Both the position numbers and the translations under genes were made by a program. Below, one piece after another: positions 16,891 to 24,650 of a stretch of 33,384 bases of DNA. The notes beneath the pieces are model-generated. The model was not told the origin of the DNA. It saw only the letters and a program-made list of their open reading frames with translations, and did no database searches. The stretch is from Sphaerochaetaceae bacterium. Its GTDB lineage: Bacteria > Spirochaetota > Spirochaetia > Sphaerochaetales > Sphaerochaetaceae. Positions within the stretch are counted from its first letter, which is position 1; the number at the start of each line of letters is the position of its first letter. The stretch spans positions 1 through 33,384 of the forward strand of contig JAQQAR010000052.1 in assembly GCA_028532765.1 (NCBI GenBank). Reading direction: 5' to 3'.

Positions 16891-17492
16891 AGCTTCTTCT
16901 CCTTCTGGAGCAGGATCAAGCTCTGGATGATCGAGAAGGCTACGATGCTTACCATGACCAGCATGATGTTTACCTTGAAGATAAACAATGCACTGAAACT
17001 GAGGATAAAGAGGAGGATTGGGAGTACTTGCTTCTTCTTCAGCAATGGCATGAACAAGGCCCAGGTAACCTGCAAGACAATGGCCGCAACGACAGCACGC
17101 ATTCCATGAAAGGCTGCAGCAATCCAAAGGTTATCCTGCACTGCCTTATAGCCAAGGCTCACAAGCGTCAAAATCATCATGGGAGGAAGGATGGTACCCA
17201 AGGTAGCAACCAAAGCCCCAGGGACACCAGCTAGATGATACCCCACCATCAGGGAACCGTTGACAGCTATGGGACCGGGAGAGGACTGGGCGATGGTGAT
17301 GAAATCAAGCATCTCCTCATCGTTGATCCAGCCGAGTTTTACCACCATCTTCTTTCTCATCAGACTGATGATGACAAACCCGCCACCAAAGGTGAACAGA
17401 CTCAGGGAGAATGTTGTCCAAAAGAGTTTAAAGAAGAATTTGAGATTGATCTCTGGTCTCTTCTTATGCTCACGAATCAGCGCATCAGCCAT
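16887..17492 (-). CDS. Chromate transporter family protein, first half (short-chain CHR)
   Basis: This 201-residue membrane protein is the partner of the following gene. FTFGGGFVIISLMRKK (about 37-52) and IAQSSPGPIAVNGSLMVGYHLAGVPGA (about 67-93) match the CHR family. The two subunits carry parallel, non-identical motifs, as expected for antiparallel halves. The gene starts eight bases after the radical-SAM gene, so the three genes appear to be cotranscribed. The real substrate need not be chromate; sulfate or another anion is possible, which would be of interest beside a sulfatase maturase. Confidence 0.85.
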   Translation of the reverse strand: MADALIREHKKRPEINLKFFFKLFWTTFSLSLFTFGGGFVIISLMRKKMVVKLGWINDEEMLDFITIAQSSPGPIAVNGSLMVGYHLAGVPGALVATLGTILPPMMILTLVSLGYKAVQDNLWIAAAFHGMRAVVAAIVLQVTWALFMPLLKKKQVLPILLFILSFSALFIFKVNIMLVMVSIVAFSIIQSLILLQKEKKL

Positions 17493-17500
17493 CTCTCCTC

Positions 17501-18598
17501 CTACAATGCAAGCATCTGTTTAGCAACCAATTCAAGCCTTTCTATAGCATAGGGAAAGAATATTTTCATGGAAGCACAAAAGCGATACCCTTCCTCACTA
17601 CGATACCGTTTACAGCCACCTCTGCAAAGGGCTCTCCAAGGACAGGAAGCACAGTCATCAATTGAATTGGGAGAGCCCTCTATGAATCGAAGGATAGATC
17701 GCTTCTTGTCGAGCGATGCAAACTCATCTTCTGTGATATTACCGAGGCAGTAAGAATCGAGACAATAGAAATCACAGGGATATATGTCTCCATTGCTCTC
17801 TGCTACATACTGTATAGAACATACCCCCGCCATATCGCAAGCCTCGGGGGGATAACCGGCTATCATTCCAACAAGGTTATCAAAAAACCTAACTGAGACA
17901 GGTCTCTTCGCTTGGTAGGAAGAGAACCAGAAATCAAAGAGATCCTTTAGGAACTTTCCATAAGCGGAGGCAGAGAGAAATTGTTTCTCTCCCTCCAGCA
18001 TATCCATGCACGGTATGTACTGCTGGTAGACAAGTCCATGTTCCACGAAATAGGGATAAGCCATGCCAATATTCTGTGCCAATTCATTGGTGACTACACT
18101 CAGAATATTGAACTTCACCCCTTCCTTCTCCAAGTACGAGATAGCCTGCAATACATTCCTACCGCTTTTTCCCCCGTCCCTATCTTTTCTGTGTAGGTCA
18201 TTGAGACGAGGAGGCCCATCGAGTGAGACCCCTACCAAGAAATCATGTTCTTTGAAAAACCTTGCCCACTTTTCATCAAGCAGCATGCCGTTGGTCTGGA
18301 AGGCATAGGTAACCAGGGAGTCTTCCTTCTTGCTTGAAGCAACTTTACGCACAAAGTATTCAAAGAAAGGAAGCCCCGCTAGAGAGGGTTCTCCCCCTTG
18401 AAATACAAAGGAACAATGTTTTGCTGTTTTCAAGCACTTAGTGATGATTGCATCAGCCACGGCGTGGCTCATCAATGGACGGATACCCTCCTCTCGGGTA
18501 TCTGCCTCATCAAAATAGAAGCAATAGTCACAGCGAAGATTGCACGCAGCTGAGGCTGGTTTGATCATCATGGTAAGGTGGGCTCTGCGTGTATCCAT
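17501..18598 (-). CDS. Radical SAM anaerobic sulfatase-maturating enzyme family
   Basis: This 365-residue radical-SAM enzyme is predicted to oxidise an active-site Cys or Ser of a sulfatase to formylglycine, using three iron-sulfur clusters. The SAM cluster motif CNLRCDYC (Cys19, Cys23, Cys26) is at the N-terminus, and FQGGEPSLAG (about 90-99) is the SAM-binding GGEP region. The C-terminal SPASM part is present: CDMAGVCSIQ, GDIYPCDFYCLDSYCLGNI and CASCPWRALCRGGCKRY. These fit AslB/anSME proteins closely, but no sulfatase is encoded in the window. The family also includes maturases for other peptides, so the target is uncertain. Confidence 0.87.
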   Translation of the reverse strand: MDTRRAHLTMMIKPASAACNLRCDYCFYFDEADTREEGIRPLMSHAVADAIITKCLKTAKHCSFVFQGGEPSLAGLPFFEYFVRKVASSKKEDSLVTYAFQTNGMLLDEKWARFFKEHDFLVGVSLDGPPRLNDLHRKDRDGGKSGRNVLQAISYLEKEGVKFNILSVVTNELAQNIGMAYPYFVEHGLVYQQYIPCMDMLEGEKQFLSASAYGKFLKDLFDFWFSSYQAKRPVSVRFFDNLVGMIAGYPPEACDMAGVCSIQYVAESNGDIYPCDFYCLDSYCLGNITEDEFASLDKKRSILRFIEGSPNSIDDCASCPWRALCRGGCKRYRSEEGYRFCASMKIFFPYAIERLELVAKQMLAL

Positions 18599-18641
18599 TG
18601 GTTATTGTATATCCTGTTACGCAATTCTAGGCAAGCAACCG

Positions 18642-18934
18642 TTAGCAACTATCAATTCTACTAAGCCGATACCTACGTCCCTTCTTATCTCCCTCTGCTA
18701 CCAAGAGAGACTCTCAAACCATCTGCGAGAGGAGATCATAGGCTCGGCTTCTATTTACCTCCAGCAAAATACACACCTGTTTGTTGGTGATAAAATCTAC
18801 TGTTTCTAAAAATGTGAGTATCTTTTGTCGTTGCTGTTGTGCCTTATCACCGGTTTATTGAGATTATCGCAGGTATTATCAACTTTATCACCGGCAAGTA
18901 ATTCATTTTCTAGTGGAATACGCGACCTTTCCAT
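18642..18934 (-). pseudogene. Decayed C-terminal tail of a winged-helix (AAA_4/RecG- or Fic-type) regulator
   Basis: This gap of about 340 bases between the AraC and radical-SAM genes is not empty. On the minus strand, one frame (18934 down to about 18854) encodes a linker with GDKVDN and DNLNK. After a one-base frame change near 18852 the text continues as GDKAQQQRQKILTFLE, then FITNKQV, NRSRAYDLLSQMV, an in-frame TGA (18714-18716), and LLVAEGDKKGRRYRL before a TAA (18642-18644). This is the pattern of the winged-helix end of AAA_4/RecG-like or Fic-associated regulators, including their Asp-Lys-Val-type repeat linker. The N-terminal body is absent, so this is the remnant of a lost gene. A CGA-to-TGA change would explain the stop. 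Confidence 0.72.
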
Positions 18935-18937
18935 TTC

Positions 18938-19852
18938 TCAAGAGTAGGAAATCGTGGAACAAGATCGCGGTGGCCTACTTACCATCCGTTTTGTCCGTAA
19001 TTGCTTGCGGAATTCCGTAGGGGAAACATAATGAAACTCCTTGAAGGCCTTGGAGAAGGCCAGCTCATCATCAAACCCTACACAATGGGCTACTTGTCCA
19101 ATGTTCATATACTTCGAGACCAAGAGACTGGCTGCATGTTCCATACGTACCGTATCAAGAAACTGTTTCGGAGAAACTTTGTAAACTTCCTTGAAACAGG
19201 AATAGAGGTAGTTTCTGCTGATGCCTATCTCATTTGCCAGGTCTTGGATTTTTATGGATTCTGCAAAATTCTCCATAATGTAGTGATACACTTTCCTCGC
19301 ATACTGCGCAGACTGCAAGTTGCTTTCGCTCCCGATAACTCCTTGCGCTTGATAATCCTCAATCAGATGGGCAATGAAGTGAAAAAAACATCCGTTTCTA
19401 CGTAACTCGTTGGTAAACGTAAGATGATAAGTCTCAATCATACCTTCAATATCATGTTTGAGGATGCTCTCATTCCCTACACTTCTCACCGGATGCTCAA
19501 AGGAGAATCCTGCCATAGCCATACTCTCCTCCGACATCAAGCCGGAAAAGCCTACCCACATATAGGTCCAAGGGTCATGCCGGTCAGCCGTGTACTGAGC
19601 AGAAATCCCAGCAGGAATTAAAAATGCTTGGTGTTCTCCCAGAACATACTCTTTTCCTTGTATCTTCAGGACGCCCTTCCCGCTGCTGATGATATGGATG
19701 AAACTAGTATCCCTGATCTCGGGACCATTGTTGTGTAAGGGAGAACACTGTTGGATACCGCAGTAGGAGAGCGCAAGGTCAATGGCAGACTTCTTCAAGC
19801 CATCCAAACCTACAAAACGGGCAGCTTTTATCAGAAGTTCATTCTCTGGCAT
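18938..19852 (-). CDS. AraC-family transcriptional regulator
   Basis: This 304-residue regulator has an N-terminal cupin-like sugar-binding domain (about 30-160; SSGKGVLKIQGKEYVLGEHQAFLIPAG and WTYMWVGFSG are typical) and a C-terminal double helix-turn-helix (about 195-292). The latter contains IKIQDLANEIGISRNYLYSCFKEVYKVSPKQFL and IGQVAHCVGFDDELAFSKAFKEFHYVSPTEFR. It is the last gene of the GH4 cluster and is preceded by AGGAGGG before ATG. Regulators of this build (MsmR/RafR type) activate alpha-galactoside or similar sugar operons. Two direct repeats spaced 21 bp apart at 24552-24586, ahead of the binding-protein gene, are its probable binding site. Confidence 0.9.
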   Translation of the reverse strand: MPENELLIKAARFVGLDGLKKSAIDLALSYCGIQQCSPLHNNGPEIRDTSFIHIISSGKGVLKIQGKEYVLGEHQAFLIPAGISAQYTADRHDPWTYMWVGFSGLMSEESMAMAGFSFEHPVRSVGNESILKHDIEGMIETYHLTFTNELRRNGCFFHFIAHLIEDYQAQGVIGSESNLQSAQYARKVYHYIMENFAESIKIQDLANEIGISRNYLYSCFKEVYKVSPKQFLDTVRMEHAASLLVSKYMNIGQVAHCVGFDDELAFSKAFKEFHYVSPTEFRKQLRTKRMVSRPPRSCSTISYS

Positions 19853-19927
19853 AGTCCCTCCTCTCCTACCTAGTATACACCAAGATTCCTTTTGTCCTGA
19901 AATTTATGTATCAAGAAAGGCAAAACC

Positions 19928-21247
19928 CTAGCGATACAACTCCATGAATGTTCCATGAGCTTCAATCATCTCATCACACATTTTGACAATATCATCAATT
20001 GAAAGCTCTGCAGCAGTATGAGGATCCAGCATGGCAGCATGATAGATTGCTTCCTTCCGTTTGCTTACAGCAGCTTCGATTGTCAACAGCTGAACGTTGA
20101 TATTTGTCATGTTCATCGCAGCAAGCTGAACCGGCAGAGGCCCTATATGACAGGGATTCACCCCATTTCCATCAATCAGGCAGGGTACTTCGACACAAGC
20201 TTCAACGGGAAGATTATCAATTAAGTGTGTATTAAGAACATTCCCGTTTATTTTGTACGGTATATCGGTTACCACAGCCTCCATAATATGTGAAGCATAT
20301 TCTAGTGATCGCTTGTGAGTTATGGTTGCCTTGTTGAAAATCCGTTTTTTCTCCTCAGCCCAATCTGCTATCTGGGCAACACAACGCCGCGGATATTCAT
20401 CAAGTGGGATGTTGTAATCCTCTATCAGGCCAGGGTATGCCTTCTTAATGAAGAATGGGTTGTACTCTGCATTATGCTCGCTAGACTCAGTACAGTAGTA
20501 GCCGAAGTATTTTATATACTCATAGCGAACCATGTCATCATGCTTTTCTGCCTGGTTCTTTCTCAACGCACGCTTCTTGATTTCAGGATAAAGATCATTG
20601 CCTTCCCTGTCATGCAGGCTTAGTAACCATGCCATATGGTTGATTCCTGCAATCGTCTCTACACGTCCTTCCAGCTTGTCATCCATGCCAAGCCCTTTAA
20701 GCAGTGTCTCTGAGCAGACCTGTACACTGTGACAGAGCCCAACATTCTTTACTCCCGTATAGCGTTGCATATAGCCACTGAGCATGGCCATCGGATTCGA
20801 ATAATTTAAAAGCAGGGCATCAGGGCAAACCTCTTCAATCGCTTTGGCAAACTCATTCATGACGGGAATGGTTCTCAAGGCACGCATAATTCCACCGATG
20901 CCCAAGGTATCTGCAATAGTCTGGTGGAGACCGTATTTCTTGGGTATCTCAAAATCAATGACCGTGCTTGGCTCATACCCCCCAACCTGTATAGCGTTGA
21001 CGATGAAGCGCGCTCCCTTGAGCGCTGAACGTAAGTTCTCCAGACCAGGATAGACTACAATCTTAGCCCTTCCCCGATTGATACTCTGGTTCATTGCTTC
21101 CAGAATGGCTCGGGATTCCTCCAAACGTTTTGGATCAATGTCATACAATGCCATTTCTGCTTCTTGCAGTACCGGTGTACCAAGACAATCCCCCAACACG
21201 TTACGTGCAAACACCGTGCTACCAGCCCCCAAAAATGTAATCTTCAT
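19928..21247 (-). CDS. Glycoside hydrolase family 4 (alpha-galactosidase/alpha-glucosidase type)
   Basis: This 439-residue cytoplasmic glycosidase uses the unusual NAD- and manganese-dependent oxidation-elimination mechanism of family GH4. The NAD site FLGAGSTVF (5-13) is at the N-terminus, LLNYSNPMAM (146-155) is the conserved substrate loop, and GLCHSVQ holds the metal ligand Cys172 with His173. The CHSV form is found in alpha-galactosidases (MelA-like) and alpha-glucuronidase or alpha-glucosidase relatives rather than in 6-phospho-glycosidases, which fits an ABC transporter delivering unphosphorylated sugar. It follows the second permease gene by 99 bases with AAGGGAG before ATG and would hydrolyse the imported disaccharide. 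Confidence 0.87.
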   Translation of the reverse strand: MKITFLGAGSTVFARNVLGDCLGTPVLQEAEMALYDIDPKRLEESRAILEAMNQSINRGRAKIVVYPGLENLRSALKGARFIVNAIQVGGYEPSTVIDFEIPKKYGLHQTIADTLGIGGIMRALRTIPVMNEFAKAIEEVCPDALLLNYSNPMAMLSGYMQRYTGVKNVGLCHSVQVCSETLLKGLGMDDKLEGRVETIAGINHMAWLLSLHDREGNDLYPEIKKRALRKNQAEKHDDMVRYEYIKYFGYYCTESSEHNAEYNPFFIKKAYPGLIEDYNIPLDEYPRRCVAQIADWAEEKKRIFNKATITHKRSLEYASHIMEAVVTDIPYKINGNVLNTHLIDNLPVEACVEVPCLIDGNGVNPCHIGPLPVQLAAMNMTNINVQLLTIEAAVSKRKEAIYHAAMLDPHTAAELSIDDIVKMCDEMIEAHGTFMELYR

Positions 21248-21346
21248 CCTATTTCTCCCTTATATATGGATTTACATCCAAGCAAATATATATACAGGCT
21301 ATCTCATTCAATAGCTTGACAGATTCCGTGAACTATTGACTATCAC

Positions 21347-22177
21347 TTACAGCTTTCCTCCAGATGTTGCGATACCTTCGATGAATTGCTTTTGGAAGAT
21401 AAAGTACAGGACAATCATCGGTACGCATGCAATCAGGGATGCTGCCATCAGCTCAGGATAATTGGAGACATATTGTCCTTTCATCTTTGCTAACGCTGAA
21501 GCCAAAACCAGCGAATCTTTGGATGTATTTACAATCATTGGCCACATTAAATCCTTGTAGGCAAATACAGCCGTGAATACACTCAAAGCAACCATACAGG
21601 ATTTGGTCAATGGTGCAAGAATAAACAGGAATGTCTTACCGATAGACAAGCCATCAAGCTTGGCAGCTTCTTCCAAATCTTTAGGAAGTATCTTATACGC
21701 CTGACGCATCAGGAAAGTGCCGAAAGCAGTTACCAATCCGGGAAATACCAGAGCAAAGATAGTATTGGTCATTCCCATCCTGCTGATCATCTGATACTGG
21801 GGAATAATAAAAATCTGGGGAGGTATCATCATCTGGATCAGTACCAAGGAAAATGCAAGATTGGAACCCCAGAAACGTAATCGCCCAAAGGCAAATCCAG
21901 CCATGCTTGCCGTTACGATTGCACATAATATCCTGAAGGCAATCATAAGCAACGTATTCTTGTACAGGTTCAGAAAATTATTGGTGGTAAAGACCCTTGT
22001 AAAGGCTTCCATACGGAGCTCAGAGGGAAAGAAAACAAATGGATCAAGTTGCACAGCCTCACCGACGGTCTTGAACGAGGTAAGAATCATCCAGAGAAAA
22101 GGAACAATCATGACAAGCGAAACAATAATCAGCACGCCATGCATGATAATTGTGGAAGGTAATGATTTTCTTCGCAT
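21347..22177 (-). CDS. Sugar ABC transporter permease (CUT1, MalG-like)
   Basis: This 276-residue inner-membrane permease has about six membrane spans and the ATPase-contact EAA loop EAAKLDG (170-176) followed by LAP. It ends in the MalG-type tail QKQFIEGIATSGGKL. AGGAG lies six bases before ATG, and the gene begins nine bases after the MalF-like stop. With the MalF-like subunit and the binding protein it forms the importer of the GH4 cluster. No ATPase gene accompanies it. Confidence 0.92.
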   Translation of the reverse strand: MRRKSLPSTIIMHGVLIIVSLVMIVPFLWMILTSFKTVGEAVQLDPFVFFPSELRMEAFTRVFTTNNFLNLYKNTLLMIAFRILCAIVTASMAGFAFGRLRFWGSNLAFSLVLIQMMIPPQIFIIPQYQMISRMGMTNTIFALVFPGLVTAFGTFLMRQAYKILPKDLEEAAKLDGLSIGKTFLFILAPLTKSCMVALSVFTAVFAYKDLMWPMIVNTSKDSLVLASALAKMKGQYVSNYPELMAASLIACVPMIVLYFIFQKQFIEGIATSGGKL

Positions 22178-22186
22178 GACGTACTC

Positions 22187-23080
22187 CTAATTATAGTGCA
22201 CCCACTTTTTCTGGGCTATCATTTGCAATGCTGTGATGAGCATGATGATCAGAAGCAATACCACCACGATGGTGGATCCATACCCCAAGTCTCGCTCAAC
22301 GAATGAGGATTCGTAGAACAGGAAGACCAAGGACTGCGTTTTATAGAGTGCAGGATTGGATCGTTCCATCACCATGAAAATAGTATCAAACACCTGCATG
22401 GCAGCTATCATCCTGGTTACAATGACAAAGAACAGGATGGGACTAATCATAGGGACCGTTATGTGGAGGAAGCTTTGCACTGCACTTGCACCGTCCAAGT
22501 CAGCCGCCTCGTAATAATCTTTTGGAACCTCCTGCAATCCAGCGAGGAAGAGAATCATATTATATCCGATATCGGACCAGATACCGATGATTGCAATGGA
22601 GAATACTGCAATACTTGGATTTGATATCCAGTTGATATCCAGATTAAACAGGTTGTTGATCAATCCAAACTCTGAGTTGTACAACCAGCGCCATACCATT
22701 GCAATTGCCGCTGGGGCTACCACCATCGGCATGAAGTAAATCGTCCGATATACAGATCTCCCTATAATTTTCCTATTCAACATGACAGCAAGTACCAAGG
22801 CAATGAAAACAGAAAAAGGCACCTGTGCGATGGTGTACTTGAGTGTATTGATAATTGACTGGAGCACAGCTTCATCTGAGAACAGTTTCTGGAAGTTCTT
22901 GAACCCAATAAAAATATTCCCTCTCCCAAAATCACCTGTCTTATGGAAACTTTGGTAGATGGTAGCAATCATGGGGATAATGTTTAGAACCAGTAATCCG
23001 ATTACCGTGGGAAGGATCAAGGCCCAACCCCAGAAAAAAGTGTTCGTGGCTGTTGCTGAGCGTAATGAACGATGTTTCAT
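22187..23080 (-). CDS. Sugar ABC transporter permease (CUT1, MalF-like)
   Basis: This 297-residue inner-membrane permease has about six spans. The EAA loop reads EAADLDG (191-197) and is followed by the conserved FLHITVPMISP. The N-terminal GWALILPTVIGLLVLNIIPMIATIYQSF is typical of MalF/UgpA-type subunits. It lies 65 bases after the full-length end of the binding-protein frame, across a strong hairpin, with AAGGGA seven bases before ATG. The order binding protein, MalF, MalG is the usual CUT1 order. Confidence 0.92.
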   Translation of the reverse strand: MKHRSLRSATATNTFFWGWALILPTVIGLLVLNIIPMIATIYQSFHKTGDFGRGNIFIGFKNFQKLFSDEAVLQSIINTLKYTIAQVPFSVFIALVLAVMLNRKIIGRSVYRTIYFMPMVVAPAAIAMVWRWLYNSEFGLINNLFNLDINWISNPSIAVFSIAIIGIWSDIGYNMILFLAGLQEVPKDYYEAADLDGASAVQSFLHITVPMISPILFFVIVTRMIAAMQVFDTIFMVMERSNPALYKTQSLVFLFYESSFVERDLGYGSTIVVVLLLIIMLITALQMIAQKKWVHYN

Positions 23081-23100
23081 ACACGTATCCCTTACAATAT

Positions 23101-23130
23101 CCCGGGTAGGAGCAATTACCTACCCGGGTA
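23101..23130 (-). other. Intercistronic hairpin between binding-protein and MalF-like genes
   Basis: This is a perfect 10-bp inverted repeat, CCCGGGTAGG (23101-23110) and CCTACCCGGG (23121-23130), with a 10-base loop. On the minus strand, the direction of the genes, no T tract follows, so readthrough into the permeases is expected and the stem probably stabilises the binding-protein message. On the plus strand the stem is followed by TATTTTTT and would act as a terminator of antisense transcripts. Confidence 0.75.
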
Positions 23131-23145
23131 TTTTTTCTGTGAATT

Positions 23146-24420
23146 CTACTCTTCAGCAAGAATCTCATTCATCTGTCTTGCAGCTTCCTTACATCCAGCT
23201 TCCATGGCCATTTCCTTGGACCATACCTTCAGCATGACATCAAGTACTGCATTCTCCCACTTCACAGTATTCCGTGAGAAGGGACGAATAACCATGTCAT
23301 CCTGCATGTTCAGGTACGCCTGAAGATTGAACTGGGGAACACTGTTCTACCACTTCTCACAGGTGTCCTTGAATGCAGACATGGTGATACCAAGCTCTGC
23401 CTGCTTGAGTTGTCCTTCCTCAGACCCGAAGTACTCAACCAGTTTCCATGCATCATCGGCACGAGGAGTATCAGCTGAGATTGCCCAACCAAGACCATTA
23501 TAGATTGACGCTCTGCGTCCGGTTTTCTTATTCAACGGAAGCATGGCAACATCACAATTGTTATAGCTGTACTCATTATCTCGGAAGGCAGCGACCATCC
23601 ATGAACCTTGCATAGTCATGGCAGTCTTTCCTGACTGCAGCAGTACATCCTCACCACTCTCACTCATGACATGCTGAGGAGGCATCAGATCTTCATTAAT
23701 CATCTTCTCCATCCATTTCATCGCCTCAATGGTATTCGGATGATCCATGCCTGACTTGGTCTTGTCTTCAGAGATTACATATCCGTTATTGCTGTAAATC
23801 AGATTGTACCACCCTGCTTGGTTGTTTGAGTTCACATTGGTAAACCCATAGACAGATCCATCAGCCTTTGTCAATTTCTTTGCAGCTTCGTATAGATCGT
23901 CCCAGGTCCAGTTCTCATCAGGATAGGCAACTCCTGCCTCATCAAACAATGTCTTATTATACCAGAGTGCAATGGTATCGATATCCTTGGGAACTGCATA
24001 ATACTTCTTGTTGTAGGTATACAAACTCCAGATATCCTCTGGGTAATTGCTTGGATCGATGAGGGAGCTCTTTGCAATTCTGTCGGTTACATCGAGCAAC
24101 ATGTCGTTGGACATATAGCGCTGGGATTCATTAGAGTGCATCCAGAACACATCAGGAAGAGACCCGCCCTGTGCTCCTGCGGAGAGTAGTGTCCAATAGT
24201 TGTTCCAATCAACAACTTGTACCTCAGCTTTGACTCCTGTCTTGGCAGTGAAATCATCAATAATCTGCCTGATACCAGGTTCCTGATTTGAATCCCAAAT
24301 CATGACTGACAAGGGCTCAGATGAGCTGGAAACAGCCTTTTTCTCTGCATCTCCAGCAGCGAACAAGATAGCACTTGCCGCTATTGTGACAACCAGAAGC
24401 AAAACAATCCTTTTTTTCAT
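23146..24420 (-). CDS. Extracellular sugar-binding protein (CUT1), interrupted by an in-frame amber codon
   Basis: This is the receptor of the GH4-cluster importer. The frame runs 357 codons from ATG 24420 to TAG at 23347-23349, then continues in the same frame for 66 further sense codons to a second TAG at 23146-23148. The second part reads like a normal family C-terminus (VPQFNLQAY, VIRPFSRNTVKWENAVLD, ACKEAARQMNEILAEE), and the total of about 424 residues is the usual family length. The N-terminus has a signal peptide ending LLFAAGDAEKK with no lipobox Cys. GTDPLNKKTGRR-like and EGQLKQAELG-like segments belong to the standard fold. Either the gene carries a recent nonsense mutation, the codon is read through, or there is a sequence error. 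CTAGGAGG precedes ATG. Confidence 0.88.
23347..23349 (-). other. In-frame amber (TAG) codon inside the binding-protein gene
   Basis: The codon lies between GAGAAGTGG and AACAGTGTT on the minus strand, and both flanks are in one frame, so there is no indel. Ordinary genes here also end in TAG (for example those ending at 2010 and 5437, and the minus-strand diguanylate cyclase ending at 6024), which argues against wholesale reassignment of TAG. Confidence 0.85.
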
Positions 24421-24502
24421 AAAAAACCTCCTAGGTTTAATGGAACCAAGTTAATTACCTATGCATTCTGTTCATAGAGAACAAATATTAAAAATTTTTG
24501 GT

Positions 24503-24514
24503 AAGTAATTACTT
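24503..24514. promoter_or_regulatory. Perfect 12-bp palindrome in leader of binding-protein gene
   Basis: AAGTAATTACTT is fully symmetrical and lies about 85 bases before the start codon, inside an A/T-rich leader with no coding content. It could be an operator for a dimeric regulator. It lacks the central CG of most LacI operators. Confidence 0.4.
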
Positions 24515-24551
24515 GCATTACATTAATCCTAGGACAGTTTACAGATAATAC

Positions 24552-24586
24552 CATGTAGAAATGTTACGAATACATGTAAAAATGTT
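24552..24586 (-). promoter_or_regulatory. Two 14-bp direct repeats 21 bp apart, probable AraC-type activator site
   Basis: On the minus strand the core AACATTT(T/C)TACATG occurs at 24573-24586 and 24552-24565, in the same orientation and offset by exactly 21 bp, two helical turns. This is the geometry used by AraC-type activators (compare araI1-araI2). A possible -10 box TATTAT (24545-24550) follows the nearer copy without a recognisable -35 box, as is common at activated promoters. The sites lie about 130-165 bases before the binding-protein start, and the cluster encodes an AraC regulator at 18938-19852. Confidence 0.6.
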
Positions 24587-24650
24587 CATAGTGCAAACAG
24601 CATCATGAAGAAAAGAGGTTTAAAAGTTTGTGGGACATACCTAATCCTAT

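Noticed and set aside
16891..17127. N-terminal extension of the second chromate-transporter half
   Set aside because: The extension overlaps the first half in another frame and lacks membrane-protein character; ATG 16890 overlaps the upstream stop by ATGA and starts a normal membrane segment.
18786..18894. Repeated TTATCACC(GG) motifs upstream of the radical-SAM gene, at first taken for operator sites
   Set aside because: Read on the minus strand, two of the copies encode Gly-Asp-Lys repeats of a decayed regulator tail; the third, inverted copy falls in its ITN codons. Coding origin explains them better.
23310..23498. Short minus-strand open frame of 62 codons at the end of the interrupted binding-protein gene
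   Set aside because: It is in a different frame from the gene and shows no family features; the continuation of the gene after the amber codon is in the original frame.
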